6,379 bases of DNA, taken from the NCBI GenBank assembly GCA_025980505.1, contig JAICXI010000117.1, positions 1 through 6,379 of the forward strand. The letters are read 5' to 3'. Under the pieces are notes generated by a model, which worked only from the letters and a program-made list of their open reading frames with translations, ran no database searches and was not told where the DNA came from. Origin of the DNA: a bacterium (GTDB lineage Bacteria; Oederibacteriota; Muellerivitia; Muellerivitales; Muellerivitaceae). The translations under genes were made by a program, and so were the position numbers. Below, piece by piece: positions 1 through 5,411 of the stretch; positions within the stretch are counted from its first letter, which is position 1; each line of letters starts with the position of its first letter.

Positions 1-219
1 CGCTCCCTTCCATTTGGGGTCGGTGTCGGGAAAGTACTTCCCCATGTCCCCCAGGGCCGCGGCCCCCAGGATGGCGTCCGAAACCGCGTGGCAAAGGGCG
101 TCCGCGTCCGAGTGGCCCGCAAGCCCCTTGTCGTGGGGGACGGTCACGCCCCCGAGGACGAGGGGCCTGCCCTCGCTGAAACGGTGGGCGTCATATCCGA
201 TGCCGATGCGGAAGTCCAA
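1..219 (-). CDS. ispF: 2-C-methyl-D-erythritol 2,4-cyclodiphosphate synthase, N-terminal part (3' end outside window)
   Basis: This cytosolic MEP-pathway enzyme converts CDP-methylerythritol 2-phosphate to the 2,4-cyclodiphosphate, releasing CMP. The 73 visible residues match the IspF N-terminus. They include RIGIGYDAHRF (4-14), with the metal ligands D10 and H12, then GLAGHSDADALCHA (32-45), with H36, S37 and the third metal ligand H44, and GDMGKYFPDTDP (57-68). The spacing matches E. coli D8/H10/H42 with an offset of two. I chose the TTG at 219 because it directly precedes the conserved DFRIGIGYD start and has an AAAGGGG Shine-Dalgarno six bases upstream (226-232); no ATG fits. The gene follows ispD, the enzyme two steps earlier in the pathway, across a 101-bp gap. 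The full family length is about 155-160 residues, so roughly half is missing past the left edge. The identity is secure; the start is likely. Confidence 0.95.
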   Translation of the reverse strand, partial: MDFRIGIGYDAHRFSEGRPLVLGGVTVPHDKGLAGHSDADALCHAVSDAILGAAALGDMGKYFPDTDPKWKGA

Positions 220-225
220 GGAAAA

Positions 226-232
226 CCCCTTT
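226..232 (-). promoter_or_regulatory. Ribosome binding site deciding the TTG start of ispF
   Basis: AAAGGGG on the minus strand lies six bases before TTG at 219 and supports this unusual start over any downstream codon. Confidence 0.7.
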
Positions 233-245
233 GGGCCAAAATTAA

Positions 246-313
246 ACCGCGAAGACGCGAAGACCCCCACGGAATCCTCGGACGGTTCCGGCGGGCCTTC
301 ACGGCTTCGCGGT
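246..313. repeat. Long imperfect inverted repeat (hairpin) with a tandem octamer in the ispD-ispF gap
   Basis: The arms 246-265 (accgcgaagacgcgaagacc) and 294-313 are inverted copies matching at 17 of 20 positions. A smaller inner inverted repeat, CGGAA (270-274) with TTCCG (286-290), allows one long stem-loop of about 68 nt. The left arm contains an exact tandem octamer, CGCGAAGA at 248-255 and 256-263. The structure fills most of the gap between the ispD stop and the ispF Shine-Dalgarno. It has no T-tract on the minus strand, so it does not look like a classical terminator. It may be a small non-autonomous repeat or an RNA structure affecting ispD/ispF expression or mRNA stability. Which of these applies is inference. 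Confidence 0.6.
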
Positions 314-320
314 CACTACC

Positions 321-1046
321 TCAGCCGTGGTACTCGCGGCTCTTTTCCCACCAAACCAGGTCCTTCACGTGCATCAGGTCGTCGGGGGTCGTCACCTTGA
401 AATTCAGCAAGTCGCCCTCCACCACCCGCACCTTGACGCCCGCCGCCTCCACCACCGCCGCGTCGTCGGTCAGCCGGGAGGCCCGGGCCCCCAGTTTGCG
501 GAAGGCCTTCTTCAGCACGGACAGCTTGAAACCCTGGGGCGTCTGTACCGCCCCGATTTTGGTCCGGTCCAGCGTTTTCTGGACGTGGTTGTTGGAAATA
601 ACCTTCAAGGTATCCTTTACCGGGATCACGGGTATGGCCGCGCCCGACCGGGAAGCGGATTCCAGCACCCGGTGGATGACGCCGGGGCTGACCAGGGGCC
701 TTGCCGCGTCGTGGATGAGCACGCATTGCACGCCCGGCGGGACGACCTCCAAACCCTTCAAGACCGAATCTTCCCGCTCCGCGCCGCCCTTGGTCACGAT
801 GCCGGCCAGTTTCCAGCGGTAAATGGCCTGGATGGCCTGTTCCATGTATTCCTTGCGGGTCACGATGATGACGTAAGCCAGGCCCGGCACCTGTCGGAAG
901 GATTCCAGGCACATGTCCAGCATGGTCCGGCGGTGGTCGATATAAAGAAAGGGCTTGGGCACCCGGCTTTTGAGGCGCTTGGATTGCCCGGCCGCCACCA
1001 AAATAGCGGCCCAAGTGGGATTTTTCCGGCGTTGGGTCTTTTTCAT
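321..1046 (-). CDS. ispD: 2-C-methyl-D-erythritol 4-phosphate cytidylyltransferase
   Basis: The enzyme transfers CMP from CTP to methylerythritol 4-phosphate, the third step of the cytosolic MEP pathway to IPP and DMAPP. The 241-residue protein carries the IspD motifs in order: the nucleotide-binding loop AAGQSKRLKSRVPKPF (18-33) with R24 and K31 at the seven-residue spacing of the E. coli catalytic R20/K27; HDAARP (112-117); PVKDTLK (142-148); R161 in LDRTKI; QTPQGF (168-173); TDDAAVVE (193-200); and NFKVTTPDDL (215-224) with K217, equivalent to E. coli K213. The loop departs from the usual GxGxR/PKQ consensus, with Ser for the second Gly and KPF for KQF/Y; such variants should be tolerated. 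The ATG at 1046 begins a basic ten-residue extension before the fold. No clear Shine-Dalgarno is visible, so translation may depend on read-through from the upstream genes. It lies 68 bp after the AlkD-like gene and 101 bp before ispF. The identity is secure. Confidence 0.96.
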   Translation of the reverse strand: MKKTQRRKNPTWAAILVAAGQSKRLKSRVPKPFLYIDHRRTMLDMCLESFRQVPGLAYVIIVTRKEYMEQAIQAIYRWKLAGIVTKGGAEREDSVLKGLEVVPPGVQCVLIHDAARPLVSPGVIHRVLESASRSGAAIPVIPVKDTLKVISNNHVQKTLDRTKIGAVQTPQGFKLSVLKKAFRKLGARASRLTDDAAVVEAAGVKVRVVEGDLLNFKVTTPDDLMHVKDLVWWEKSREYHG

Positions 1047-1114
1047 AAGGGCGCACAGTCTAACAAAAGCGGAGGTAGGTTTCCAGAAAAGCCGTCATGA
1101 AACGATTTTTCCGG

Positions 1115-1780
1115 TTAACCGCGGATTTTACAGGACTTTAATTCCCGGAGGGCATCGGCGGCGATCCACCCGGCGGAGGATTGGGGAGATTTTTGGATTC
1201 GCCGGGCTTCGGCCATGGCCGCTAGGTTCAGGCGCCGGTTGCGTTTCCCGATCCGGCGCAAAGCCCAGTTGACGGCCTTTTTGACGAAGTTTCTTCCGTC
1301 CCCGGATTCCCGCCGCACGACCGGCAGGAAGGACAAGAAAACCCCGTCCGGCGCCTTCCGATCGTGCGTCGCCAGGACGGCCATCAGGACGAAGCCGGCG
1401 CGTTTTTCATATTCCCTTTTCCGGCGGCTCCATTGCAGGGCCTTGGCGTAAGCCCGGGGCGTCCGGTCGAACAAATGCCCGCAAACCTGGTCGCGAAGGT
1501 CCCACGAATCGAATTCCCGGACCCATTTTTCCATTTGGGCGGAAGTCACCCGTTCGGGCGCATCGATGAGCGCGGCCAGGATGCGGGCCTCGTGGATCCC
1601 CGAATCCCAAAGTTTCAAGGCCAACGCGTGGTTTTTCCCGATGGCGCGCGCAAGACGGTCCAGCTTCGGTTTCGGGATTCCCAGGAGGTTCCTTCCCCGG
1701 ATGCCGAACCGGGCCATGCCCTCGATATTGCGCCGGTTTTTGAGGGACTTGAGTTTGGAAAGGACCGCGGTGTGGGTCAC
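1115..1780 (-). CDS. AlkD-like DNA alkylation repair protein (HEAT-like repeat glycosylase family)
   Basis: This is a probable cytosolic DNA glycosylase of the AlkD/DNA alkylation repair family (PF08713 type), which removes positively charged alkylated bases such as 3-methyladenine and 7-methylguanine. The 221-residue protein is helical and basic, as expected of HEAT-like repeats. HEARILAALI (63-72) and the hallmark SWDLRDQVC (92-100) are followed by WSRRKREYEKRAGFVLMAVLA (117-137), then NFVKKAVNWALRRIGKRN (164-181). W93 and D97 have the W-x3-D spacing of AlkD W109/D113, and W172 fits the place of W187; R127 may match the conserved Arg. These assignments are by motif, not alignment. It starts at a GTG whose GTGA overlaps the radA stop by four bases. 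No Shine-Dalgarno precedes it, so translational coupling to radA is likely. Activity is unproven, since some family members only bind DNA. Confidence 0.88.
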   Translation of the reverse strand: MTHTAVLSKLKSLKNRRNIEGMARFGIRGRNLLGIPKPKLDRLARAIGKNHALALKLWDSGIHEARILAALIDAPERVTSAQMEKWVREFDSWDLRDQVCGHLFDRTPRAYAKALQWSRRKREYEKRAGFVLMAVLATHDRKAPDGVFLSFLPVVRRESGDGRNFVKKAVNWALRRIGKRNRRLNLAAMAEARRIQKSPQSSAGWIAADALRELKSCKIRG

Positions 1781-3171
1781 CGGGGCACGAGGATGCCGAT
1801 GGCTTCCGACAGGGTCTTGACGCCCAGGATTTCCATGGGCCCGTCCGGTAAAAGGGAGACGGCCTTCAAGTTGCCGTGGGGGATGACCGCCTGCTTGAAG
1901 CCCAGCCGCGCCGCCTCGGCCAGGCGGGGAGCGATTTGGGAGACCGCCCGGACCTCTCCGGACAAGCCCAGTTCGCCCAGGACCAGGGTGTCGGCGCCCA
2001 CCGCCGTCTCCCGGAAAGAGGAGGCCACCGCCACGGCCACGCTCAAGTCCACGGCGGGCTCCACCACCTTGATGCCGCCCGCGATGTTCAGGAAAACGTC
2101 CTGGGAGGAGACGGCCATGCCCTGGCGCTTTTCCAGGATGGCCAGGATCAGGGCCAGCCGGTTGGGGTCGATCCCCGAGGCCCTCCTTTGGGGCATTCCG
2201 AAATTGGTGGGGCTGACCAGCGCCTGCACCTCCAGCAGAAGGGGGCGGGTTCCTTCCAGGCTGGCCGTAACGGCCGAACCCGGGCTGTGGACGAAGTGCG
2301 CGTCCAGGAAGGCCCGGGAAGCGTCCGCCACCTCCGCCAGTCCGTCCTCCCGCATCTCAAAGATGCCGATCTCCTGGGTGCTCCCGAAGCGGTTCTTGAC
2401 CGCCCTCAACAACCGGTAATGGCGCTGGAGGTCGCCTTCGAAATAAAGCACCGCGTCCACCATGTGTTCCAGCACCATGGGGCCCGCGATGCTTCCTTCC
2501 TTCGTGACGTGGCCGATGAGGAATAGGGGCAATTTTTCCCGCTTGGCCAGATAGGTCAGCCGGGCCGCCGATTCCCGCACCTGGGAAACGCTTCCCGGCG
2601 CCGAGGTGATGTCGGCCAGGAAAAGGGTCTGGATGGAATCAATGACCGTTAGGGCCGGCTTAGTTTTTTCGATCTGGTCCAGGATGGCCAAAACGTCGGT
2701 TTCAGGGAAGATGAAGAGGTTGTTGGAGCGGATGCCCAGCCGCTCGGCGCGCAGCTTGATCTGCTGGGCCGATTCCTCGCCCGTCACGTAAAGGCACTTG
2801 CCCTGCCCTTGTTTTTGCAGGCGGGAAAGCCGGTCCACGACCTGCAGCAGAAGGGTGGATTTGCCGATTCCCGGGTCCCCCCCGATCATGACTGTTTCCC
2901 CAGGCACGATGCCGCCGCCCAGGACCCGGTCGAATTCGTTGATCTGGGTTTTGAGCCGGTATCCCTCGGCCACCTCGATCTCATCCAGGGCCACCGGCTC
3001 GGACGTTTCCGAAGGTTTGGACAACTTGCGGCCCCGCTCTTCCGAACGACCCCCGCCGACCGATTCCTCCACAAAGCTGTTCCACTGGCCGCAGGAATTG
3101 CACTTCCCCTGCCACCTGGGGGATTGGACGCCGCAGTTTCGGCAAACAAATTGGGTTTTAGTTTTGGCCAT
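1777..3171 (-). CDS. radA: DNA repair protein RadA (RecA-like/Lon-like fusion, recombination branch-migration ATPase)
   Basis: RadA (Sms) is a cytosolic ATPase that drives D-loop branch migration in homologous recombination and processes recombination intermediates. The 464-residue length is typical of the family (E. coli 460). In order there is an N-terminal C4 zinc finger (CRNCG and CNSCG, cysteines 10, 13, 24, 27), Walker A GGDPGIGKST (97-106), TGEES (130-134), Walker B LTVIDSIQT (174-182), the RadA-specific KNRFG (259-263), and a C-terminal Lon-protease-like domain with DPNRLALILAILEK (335-348) and the FLNIAGGIKV (360-369) and DLSVAVAVASSF (375-386) segments. I prefer the ATG at 3171, with AGGTG four bases upstream (3176-3180), over an adjacent GTG at 3174. 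It is the first housekeeping gene after the GxxExxY cassette and overlaps the AlkD-like gene by four bases. Its own promoter is not obvious, and the cassette's left repeat starts 22 bp upstream. Confidence 0.97.
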   Translation of the reverse strand: MAKTKTQFVCRNCGVQSPRWQGKCNSCGQWNSFVEESVGGGRSEERGRKLSKPSETSEPVALDEIEVAEGYRLKTQINEFDRVLGGGIVPGETVMIGGDPGIGKSTLLLQVVDRLSRLQKQGQGKCLYVTGEESAQQIKLRAERLGIRSNNLFIFPETDVLAILDQIEKTKPALTVIDSIQTLFLADITSAPGSVSQVRESAARLTYLAKREKLPLFLIGHVTKEGSIAGPMVLEHMVDAVLYFEGDLQRHYRLLRAVKNRFGSTQEIGIFEMREDGLAEVADASRAFLDAHFVHSPGSAVTASLEGTRPLLLEVQALVSPTNFGMPQRRASGIDPNRLALILAILEKRQGMAVSSQDVFLNIAGGIKVVEPAVDLSVAVAVASSFRETAVGADTLVLGELGLSGEVRAVSQIAPRLAEAARLGFKQAVIPHGNLKAVSLLPDGPMEILGVKTLSEAIGILVPR

Positions 3172-3192
3172 CACGCACCTATATAAAAATGA

Positions 3193-3218
3193 ACCACAGA
3201 GTGAACGGAGTTACGCAG
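3193..3218 (+). repeat. Left terminal inverted repeat of the GxxExxY cassette
   Basis: This 26-bp arm, accacagagtgaacggag continuing ttacgcag, pairs with 3631-3656. The two match at 23 of 26 positions, with an uninterrupted 15-bp core, aacggagttacgcag. Within the arm, ACAGAG, ACGGAG and ACGCAG recur every 8-9 bp, so it looks like a degenerate short-period repeat. It sits between the GxxExxY stop codon and the radA start. Confidence 0.8.
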
Positions 3219-3224
3219 AGTAAA

Positions 3225-3623
3225 TCAAAGAATGATCCTCTTAAGCCCTTTCTTCATTGAAACGACGTTGAAATTGAGGAGTAATCCGACACGATTGCCC
3301 GTAAGCCTCAAGTAAGTAAAAACCTGAGCCTCATGGATCGGTAAGATTTCTTCGACGGCCTTCAACTCAACAAACAAACATTCTTCGACCAGCAGATCGA
3401 GTCGAAAACCGATTTCAAGGCGGTTGGTTTTATAAACCACAGGCAATGGAACCTGTCTCTCAACTTTGAATCCCCTTAAAGACAATTCATGTGCCAGGCA
3501 TTGTTCGTAAACGCTTTCCAATAATCCCGGGCCCAACGCCGAATGGACCTCCATGGAGGCGTCCACTACTTCCCCTGAGACCTTATTGATTTCCTCTAAC
3601 GGAACAATTTTAATTTTCTCCAT
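3225..3623 (-). CDS. GxxExxY family protein (PD-(D/E)XK_3-like putative nuclease)
   Basis: This 132-residue protein is a clear member of the GxxExxY family (PDDEXK_3, PF13366), whose function is not established. The signature is G33-L-L-E36-S-V-Y39 within LGPGLLESVYE. A nuclease-like core follows: RLDLLVE (75-80) with D76, and FVELKAVEEI (84-93) with E86 and K88, giving a D-x9-E-x-K arrangement; QVFTYLRLTG (100-109) is the usual family C-terminal helix. The full core suggests an intact active site. I prefer the ATG at 3623; a TTG at 3629 is in frame, but neither has a good Shine-Dalgarno. The gene is bounded by inverted repeats and has lower GC than its neighbours: lines 3241-3300 and 3361-3420 are 43% and 42% GC, against 73% at 2281-2340 in radA. 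It was probably acquired as a unit. No transposase is present, so if mobile it depends on help from elsewhere. Confidence 0.92.
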   Translation of the reverse strand: MEKIKIVPLEEINKVSGEVVDASMEVHSALGPGLLESVYEQCLAHELSLRGFKVERQVPLPVVYKTNRLEIGFRLDLLVEECLFVELKAVEEILPIHEAQVFTYLRLTGNRVGLLLNFNVVSMKKGLKRIIL

Positions 3624-3630
3624 TTTCAAT

Positions 3631-3656
3631 CTGCGTAACTCCGTTAACCCTGTGGC
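3631..3656 (-). repeat. Right terminal inverted repeat of the GxxExxY cassette
   Basis: The reverse complement, gccacagggttaacggag continuing ttacgcag, matches the left arm at 3193-3218 in 23 of 26 positions, with three scattered mismatches. The arm lies between the stop of the upstream secreted protein (3666) and the GxxExxY start (3623), so it serves as that gene's 5' leader. I see no obvious target-site duplication just outside the two arms. Confidence 0.8.
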
Positions 3657-3665
3657 AATAGCCGT

Positions 3666-4280
3666 CTAATCGAACCGGTGCACATATCCGACCTGGAACG
3701 GGAAGGCCAGGGTGTTGGCCTTGTCGCCAGTGACCACGTCCAGTTCAAGGCCCAAATCGCCCACGTTCGCGTCCAACCCCAACCCGTAATAGGACCAATT
3801 GGTATGGGAAACCACGTTGCCCTGGCCTTCGGCGTGTCCTCCCACCAGGGACAGGTCGAGCTGGAAGGAGCGGTTTTGGACCAGCGTCTTGGACAAGTCG
3901 GCCTGGGCGCCCCAAAACTCCACCCAATAGCCCAGGGAAACCTTGACCCCGAACCCCGGCCAGTAATAGCCCGCCACGCCGTTGAAAACGGCCGGCGCGC
4001 CGAAGGTCAGTCCCAGCAGGGGATAGTCGGAAACCGCTGGCTTTCCGCCGCCCTCCTCGCGTTGGAGGTAAGTGATCTCCGACTTGTTGATCCTCACCTC
4101 GACGCCGTCCTCGATCTCCATCAAAACCGAAGCGGCATCCTCCTCCAGGATCTTCCCCCGGAAGGTCTGGCCGTCGTCGGTCAGGATTTCGGCGGAACGG
4201 GCCGGCACGCAAAGGAAGAGCAGGAACGCCACCAGCGCCCCCCTTAAGAAAAAGGCCATTCTTAGTTGTCGAGTCGTCAT
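3666..4280 (-). CDS. Secreted, probable outer-membrane protein of unknown function
   Basis: I do not recognise a named family. The 204-residue product starts with a signal peptide: basic TTRQLR, a hydrophobic run at about 8-26, and cleavage near 27-30 (VPARSA). It is not a lipoprotein, because the Cys at 24 is preceded by Leu rather than Gly/Ala/Ser. A short beta-rich module follows (about 31-75: EILTDDGQTFRGKILEED, then VEVRINKSEITYLQ), of the kind with a DGxxxxGxI turn ending in an I-x-x-L/I strand. From about 85 to the end there are alternating Gly/aromatic strands (LLGLTFGAPAVFNGVAGYYW, GYWVEFWGAQADL, YYGLGLDANVG, FPFQVGYVHRFD) suggesting a small outer-membrane beta-barrel. The ATG at 4280 is chosen because it precedes the signal peptide; a second ATG at 4259 is possible, and neither has a strong Shine-Dalgarno. 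A putative promoter lies 40-68 bp upstream. It is transcribed separately from the block above and precedes the GxxExxY cassette. Confidence 0.75.
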   Translation of the reverse strand: MTTRQLRMAFFLRGALVAFLLFLCVPARSAEILTDDGQTFRGKILEEDAASVLMEIEDGVEVRINKSEITYLQREEGGGKPAVSDYPLLGLTFGAPAVFNGVAGYYWPGFGVKVSLGYWVEFWGAQADLSKTLVQNRSFQLDLSLVGGHAEGQGNVVSHTNWSYYGLGLDANVGDLGLELDVVTGDKANTLAFPFQVGYVHRFD

Positions 4281-4319
4281 GGGGGACCGGTTTCCCTGGT
4301 TGGATTGAAGGCACTCGAG

Positions 4320-4348
4320 ATTATACACATGTATACCTTCCAACACAA
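4320..4348 (-). promoter_or_regulatory. Putative sigma70-type promoter for the secreted protein gene
   Basis: On the minus strand there is a perfect -10 hexamer, TATAAT (4325-4320). TTGTGT (4348-4343) lies at a 17-bp spacing as a weak -35, matching the TTG but only three of six bases. Transcription would start near 4313, leaving a leader of about 33 nt to the ATG at 4280. The -35 overlaps the T-tract of the upstream terminator, a compact terminator/promoter junction. This is a motif-based call only. Confidence 0.45.
4322..4335. promoter_or_regulatory. Short inverted repeat overlapping the putative -10, possible operator
   Basis: TATACA (4322-4327) and TGTATA (4330-4335) are exact inverted copies separated by CA. 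The left half overlaps the TATAAT at 4320-4325. A dyad here could be a repressor or activator site, but six-base arms are short in an AT-rich patch. Treat it as suggestive. Confidence 0.3.
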
Positions 4349-4373
4349 ATAAAAAGGCCCCCGGGGGGGCCTT
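4344..4373 (-). terminator. Rho-independent terminator after the DUF4412-like gene
   Basis: On the minus strand AAGGCCCCC and GGGGGCCTT (4354-4373) form a nine-base-pair GC-rich stem, followed by TTTTTATTTG (4353-4344). It lies 12 bp past the DUF4412-like stop codon and would end the envelope block's transcript. The other side lacks an equally good T-tract, so it should act on the minus strand. Confidence 0.88.
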
Positions 4374-4385
4374 CGGTGCGGAAAC

Positions 4386-5027
4386 TTATTGACCCTGGGT
4401 GGCCCCCAGCATCCCGGTGGCATCCATCTTTTTGTAATCCGCGGGGACCTGGAACAGCCTGTCTTCCGGCTTTTTTTCCTCGATGCGGGTGGCCGTCATG
4501 GTCATGTCGGACTTCCCCGACTTGTCCCTGTAAACCACTTTCAACGGGAAAAGGTCCTTGGCTTTGACGGCGGCGGCCCAGGCGTTCTTGGAGAAGGCGG
4601 TCCGGAAACGGCCCATTCCTTGGACCGCCCAAATGGAGGCCTTCCCGTCCTGCCCTTCGTACAGCCATTCCTCCACTTTTTTCCCGAGAATTTCGCCGGT
4701 CTTCCCGGTCCGGGTGACCTTTCCCTTCGCCTCCGCCTTGAGGTCGTCCTTCCCGTCGGGAGCGGCCATGTCCACAACCATCTTCTGCTCCGGCATCAGC
4801 ATCACCATTTTGGAGGTGGTCAAGTCCATCAGAAGGGATTGAAGGTGGCCTTGGGACAGGACGTCCAAACGGATCTTGCTTCCGTTCACCAGGTAATGGA
4901 CATCCTGGTCCTGCTTGCCTTGGGAGAGGACGTGGTAATCCACTTCCCCCTCGAAACTTACGGCGGTCCCCGCCGAAGCGGGAACCCATGCCAGGCAAAA
5001 AGCCAATGCCAGGAGCGCCCTTCTCAT
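4386..5027 (-). CDS. Secreted DUF4412-like periplasmic protein
   Basis: The 213-residue product has a textbook signal peptide: MRR, a hydrophobic stretch at 4-16, and cleavage after ASA at about 19. The mature part starts with a beta-strand segment, SFEGEVDYHVLSQGKQDQDVHY (24-45), then LVNGSKIRLDV (46-56) and LMDLTTSKMVMLMPEQKMVVDM (66-87). This is the pattern of DUF4412-type proteins, which resemble the LolA/LppX lipid-carrier fold, where a basic residue after the strand precedes a Met-rich turn. A KVEEWLYEG segment (117-125) and a C-terminal RLFQVPADYKKMD (190-202) also fit. The substrate is unknown; a role in envelope lipid or metal handling is inference. The ATG at 5027 has an AAAGGA Shine-Dalgarno six bases upstream. 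It follows the small membrane gene by 25 bp and is followed by the terminator, so the two are probably one operon. I rejected an upstream in-frame start near 5117 because it would overlap the previous gene and bury the signal peptide. Confidence 0.72.
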   Translation of the reverse strand: MRRALLALAFCLAWVPASAGTAVSFEGEVDYHVLSQGKQDQDVHYLVNGSKIRLDVLSQGHLQSLLMDLTTSKMVMLMPEQKMVVDMAAPDGKDDLKAEAKGKVTRTGKTGEILGKKVEEWLYEGQDGKASIWAVQGMGRFRTAFSKNAWAAAVKAKDLFPLKVVYRDKSGKSDMTMTATRIEEKKPEDRLFQVPADYKKMDATGMLGATQGQ

Positions 5028-5052
5028 AGCCGGTCCTTTTCCAAAACCCTTT

Positions 5053-5370
5053 TTACTTGGACTTGCCCGTTTCGCCCTTGTCCGTGGCCGATGCGTCCGG
5101 CTTTTGATCGGGGCCATTCCAGCCGCCCATCATGTGCCCATGGCCGTCCATGGGACATCCCATGGAAAGGGGGCAGGAAAAAGGGTGGGTGCCGCAATAA
5201 AACCTGGAACCCGCCAGGCAAAGGGGCCCGATCAAGGAAACAACGATGATAATCCAACCGATGACCTTGCCCAACTTTTGGTTGCCGCCTTTTTCCTTCG
5301 CGGCCAGGGTGAGAACCCAATAACCCAAAGCCAACCCGATTAAATAAGCCAGAATCCGGTAAGTCACCAC
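5053..5370 (-). CDS. Small two-helix membrane protein with a Cys/His/Met-rich tail
   Basis: The 105-residue protein belongs to no family I can name. It has two hydrophobic segments, about 4-24 (YRILAYLIGLALGYWVLTLAA) and 34-54 (GKVIGWIIIVVSLIGPLCLAG). The lysine-rich loop between them (25-35, K25/K27/K32/K35) should stay in the cytoplasm by the positive-inside rule, which would place both ends in the periplasm. The tail (55-84) is rich in metal-ligand residues: C59, H62, C66, M70, C72, M74, H77, H79, M80, M81, within SMGCPMDGHGHMMGGW. A Lys/Asp-rich end follows. This suggests periplasmic binding of copper or another soft metal, which is inference. The GTG at 5370 is chosen over the adjacent GTG at 5367 because of a strong AAGGAGG six bases upstream (5377-5383). 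It sits between a large outer-membrane-type gene (99 bp upstream) and the DUF4412-like gene (25 bp downstream). Confidence 0.8.
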   Translation of the reverse strand: MVTYRILAYLIGLALGYWVLTLAAKEKGGNQKLGKVIGWIIIVVSLIGPLCLAGSRFYCGTHPFSCPLSMGCPMDGHGHMMGGWNGPDQKPDASATDKGETGKSK

Positions 5371-5376
5371 GTGAAG

Positions 5377-5383
5377 CCTCCTT
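5377..5383 (-). promoter_or_regulatory. Ribosome binding site deciding the GTG start of the small membrane protein
   Basis: AAGGAGG on the minus strand is an excellent Shine-Dalgarno, six bases before the first of two adjacent GTG codons (5370). It shows the gene is real and that the outer GTG is the start. Confidence 0.8.
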
Positions 5384-5411
5384 GTTTTCCGATTTGACGG
5401 TTATTTTAGTC

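Noticed and set aside
88..1100. Plus-strand open frames opposite ispF and ispD
   Set aside because: They are antisense to clear enzymes, have no Shine-Dalgarno and no family motifs.
1112..1121. Perfect palindrome cggttaaccg at the end of the AlkD-like gene
   Set aside because: Ten bases is short, it overlaps the stop codon and there is no T-tract; a slight similarity to the ttaaaccgcg repeat at 242 is too weak to call a repeat copy.
1364..2419. A long plus-strand open frame of about 350 codons over radA and the AlkD-like gene
   Set aside because: It lies opposite two unmistakable genes and its translation is rich in Arg/Ser/Pro with no recognisable domain; GC-rich DNA gives such antisense frames.
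3193..3656. CRISPR array or transposase-bearing insertion sequence
   Set aside because: There are only two copies of the repeat, in inverted orientation with a gene between them, no spacer series, and no transposase motif in the protein.
4208..4210. Lipoprotein cysteine in the secreted protein (Cys 24)
   Set aside because: The preceding residues are LFL, not the small residue required before a lipobox cysteine.
5028..5117. An upstream in-frame start for the DUF4412-like gene giving a 30-residue basic extension
   Set aside because: It would overlap the small membrane protein gene and place the signal peptide internally; the ATG at 5027 has its own Shine-Dalgarno.
5403..5408. TAAAAT as a promoter for the small membrane protein gene
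   Set aside because: No acceptable -35 hexamer lies 16-18 bp upstream.
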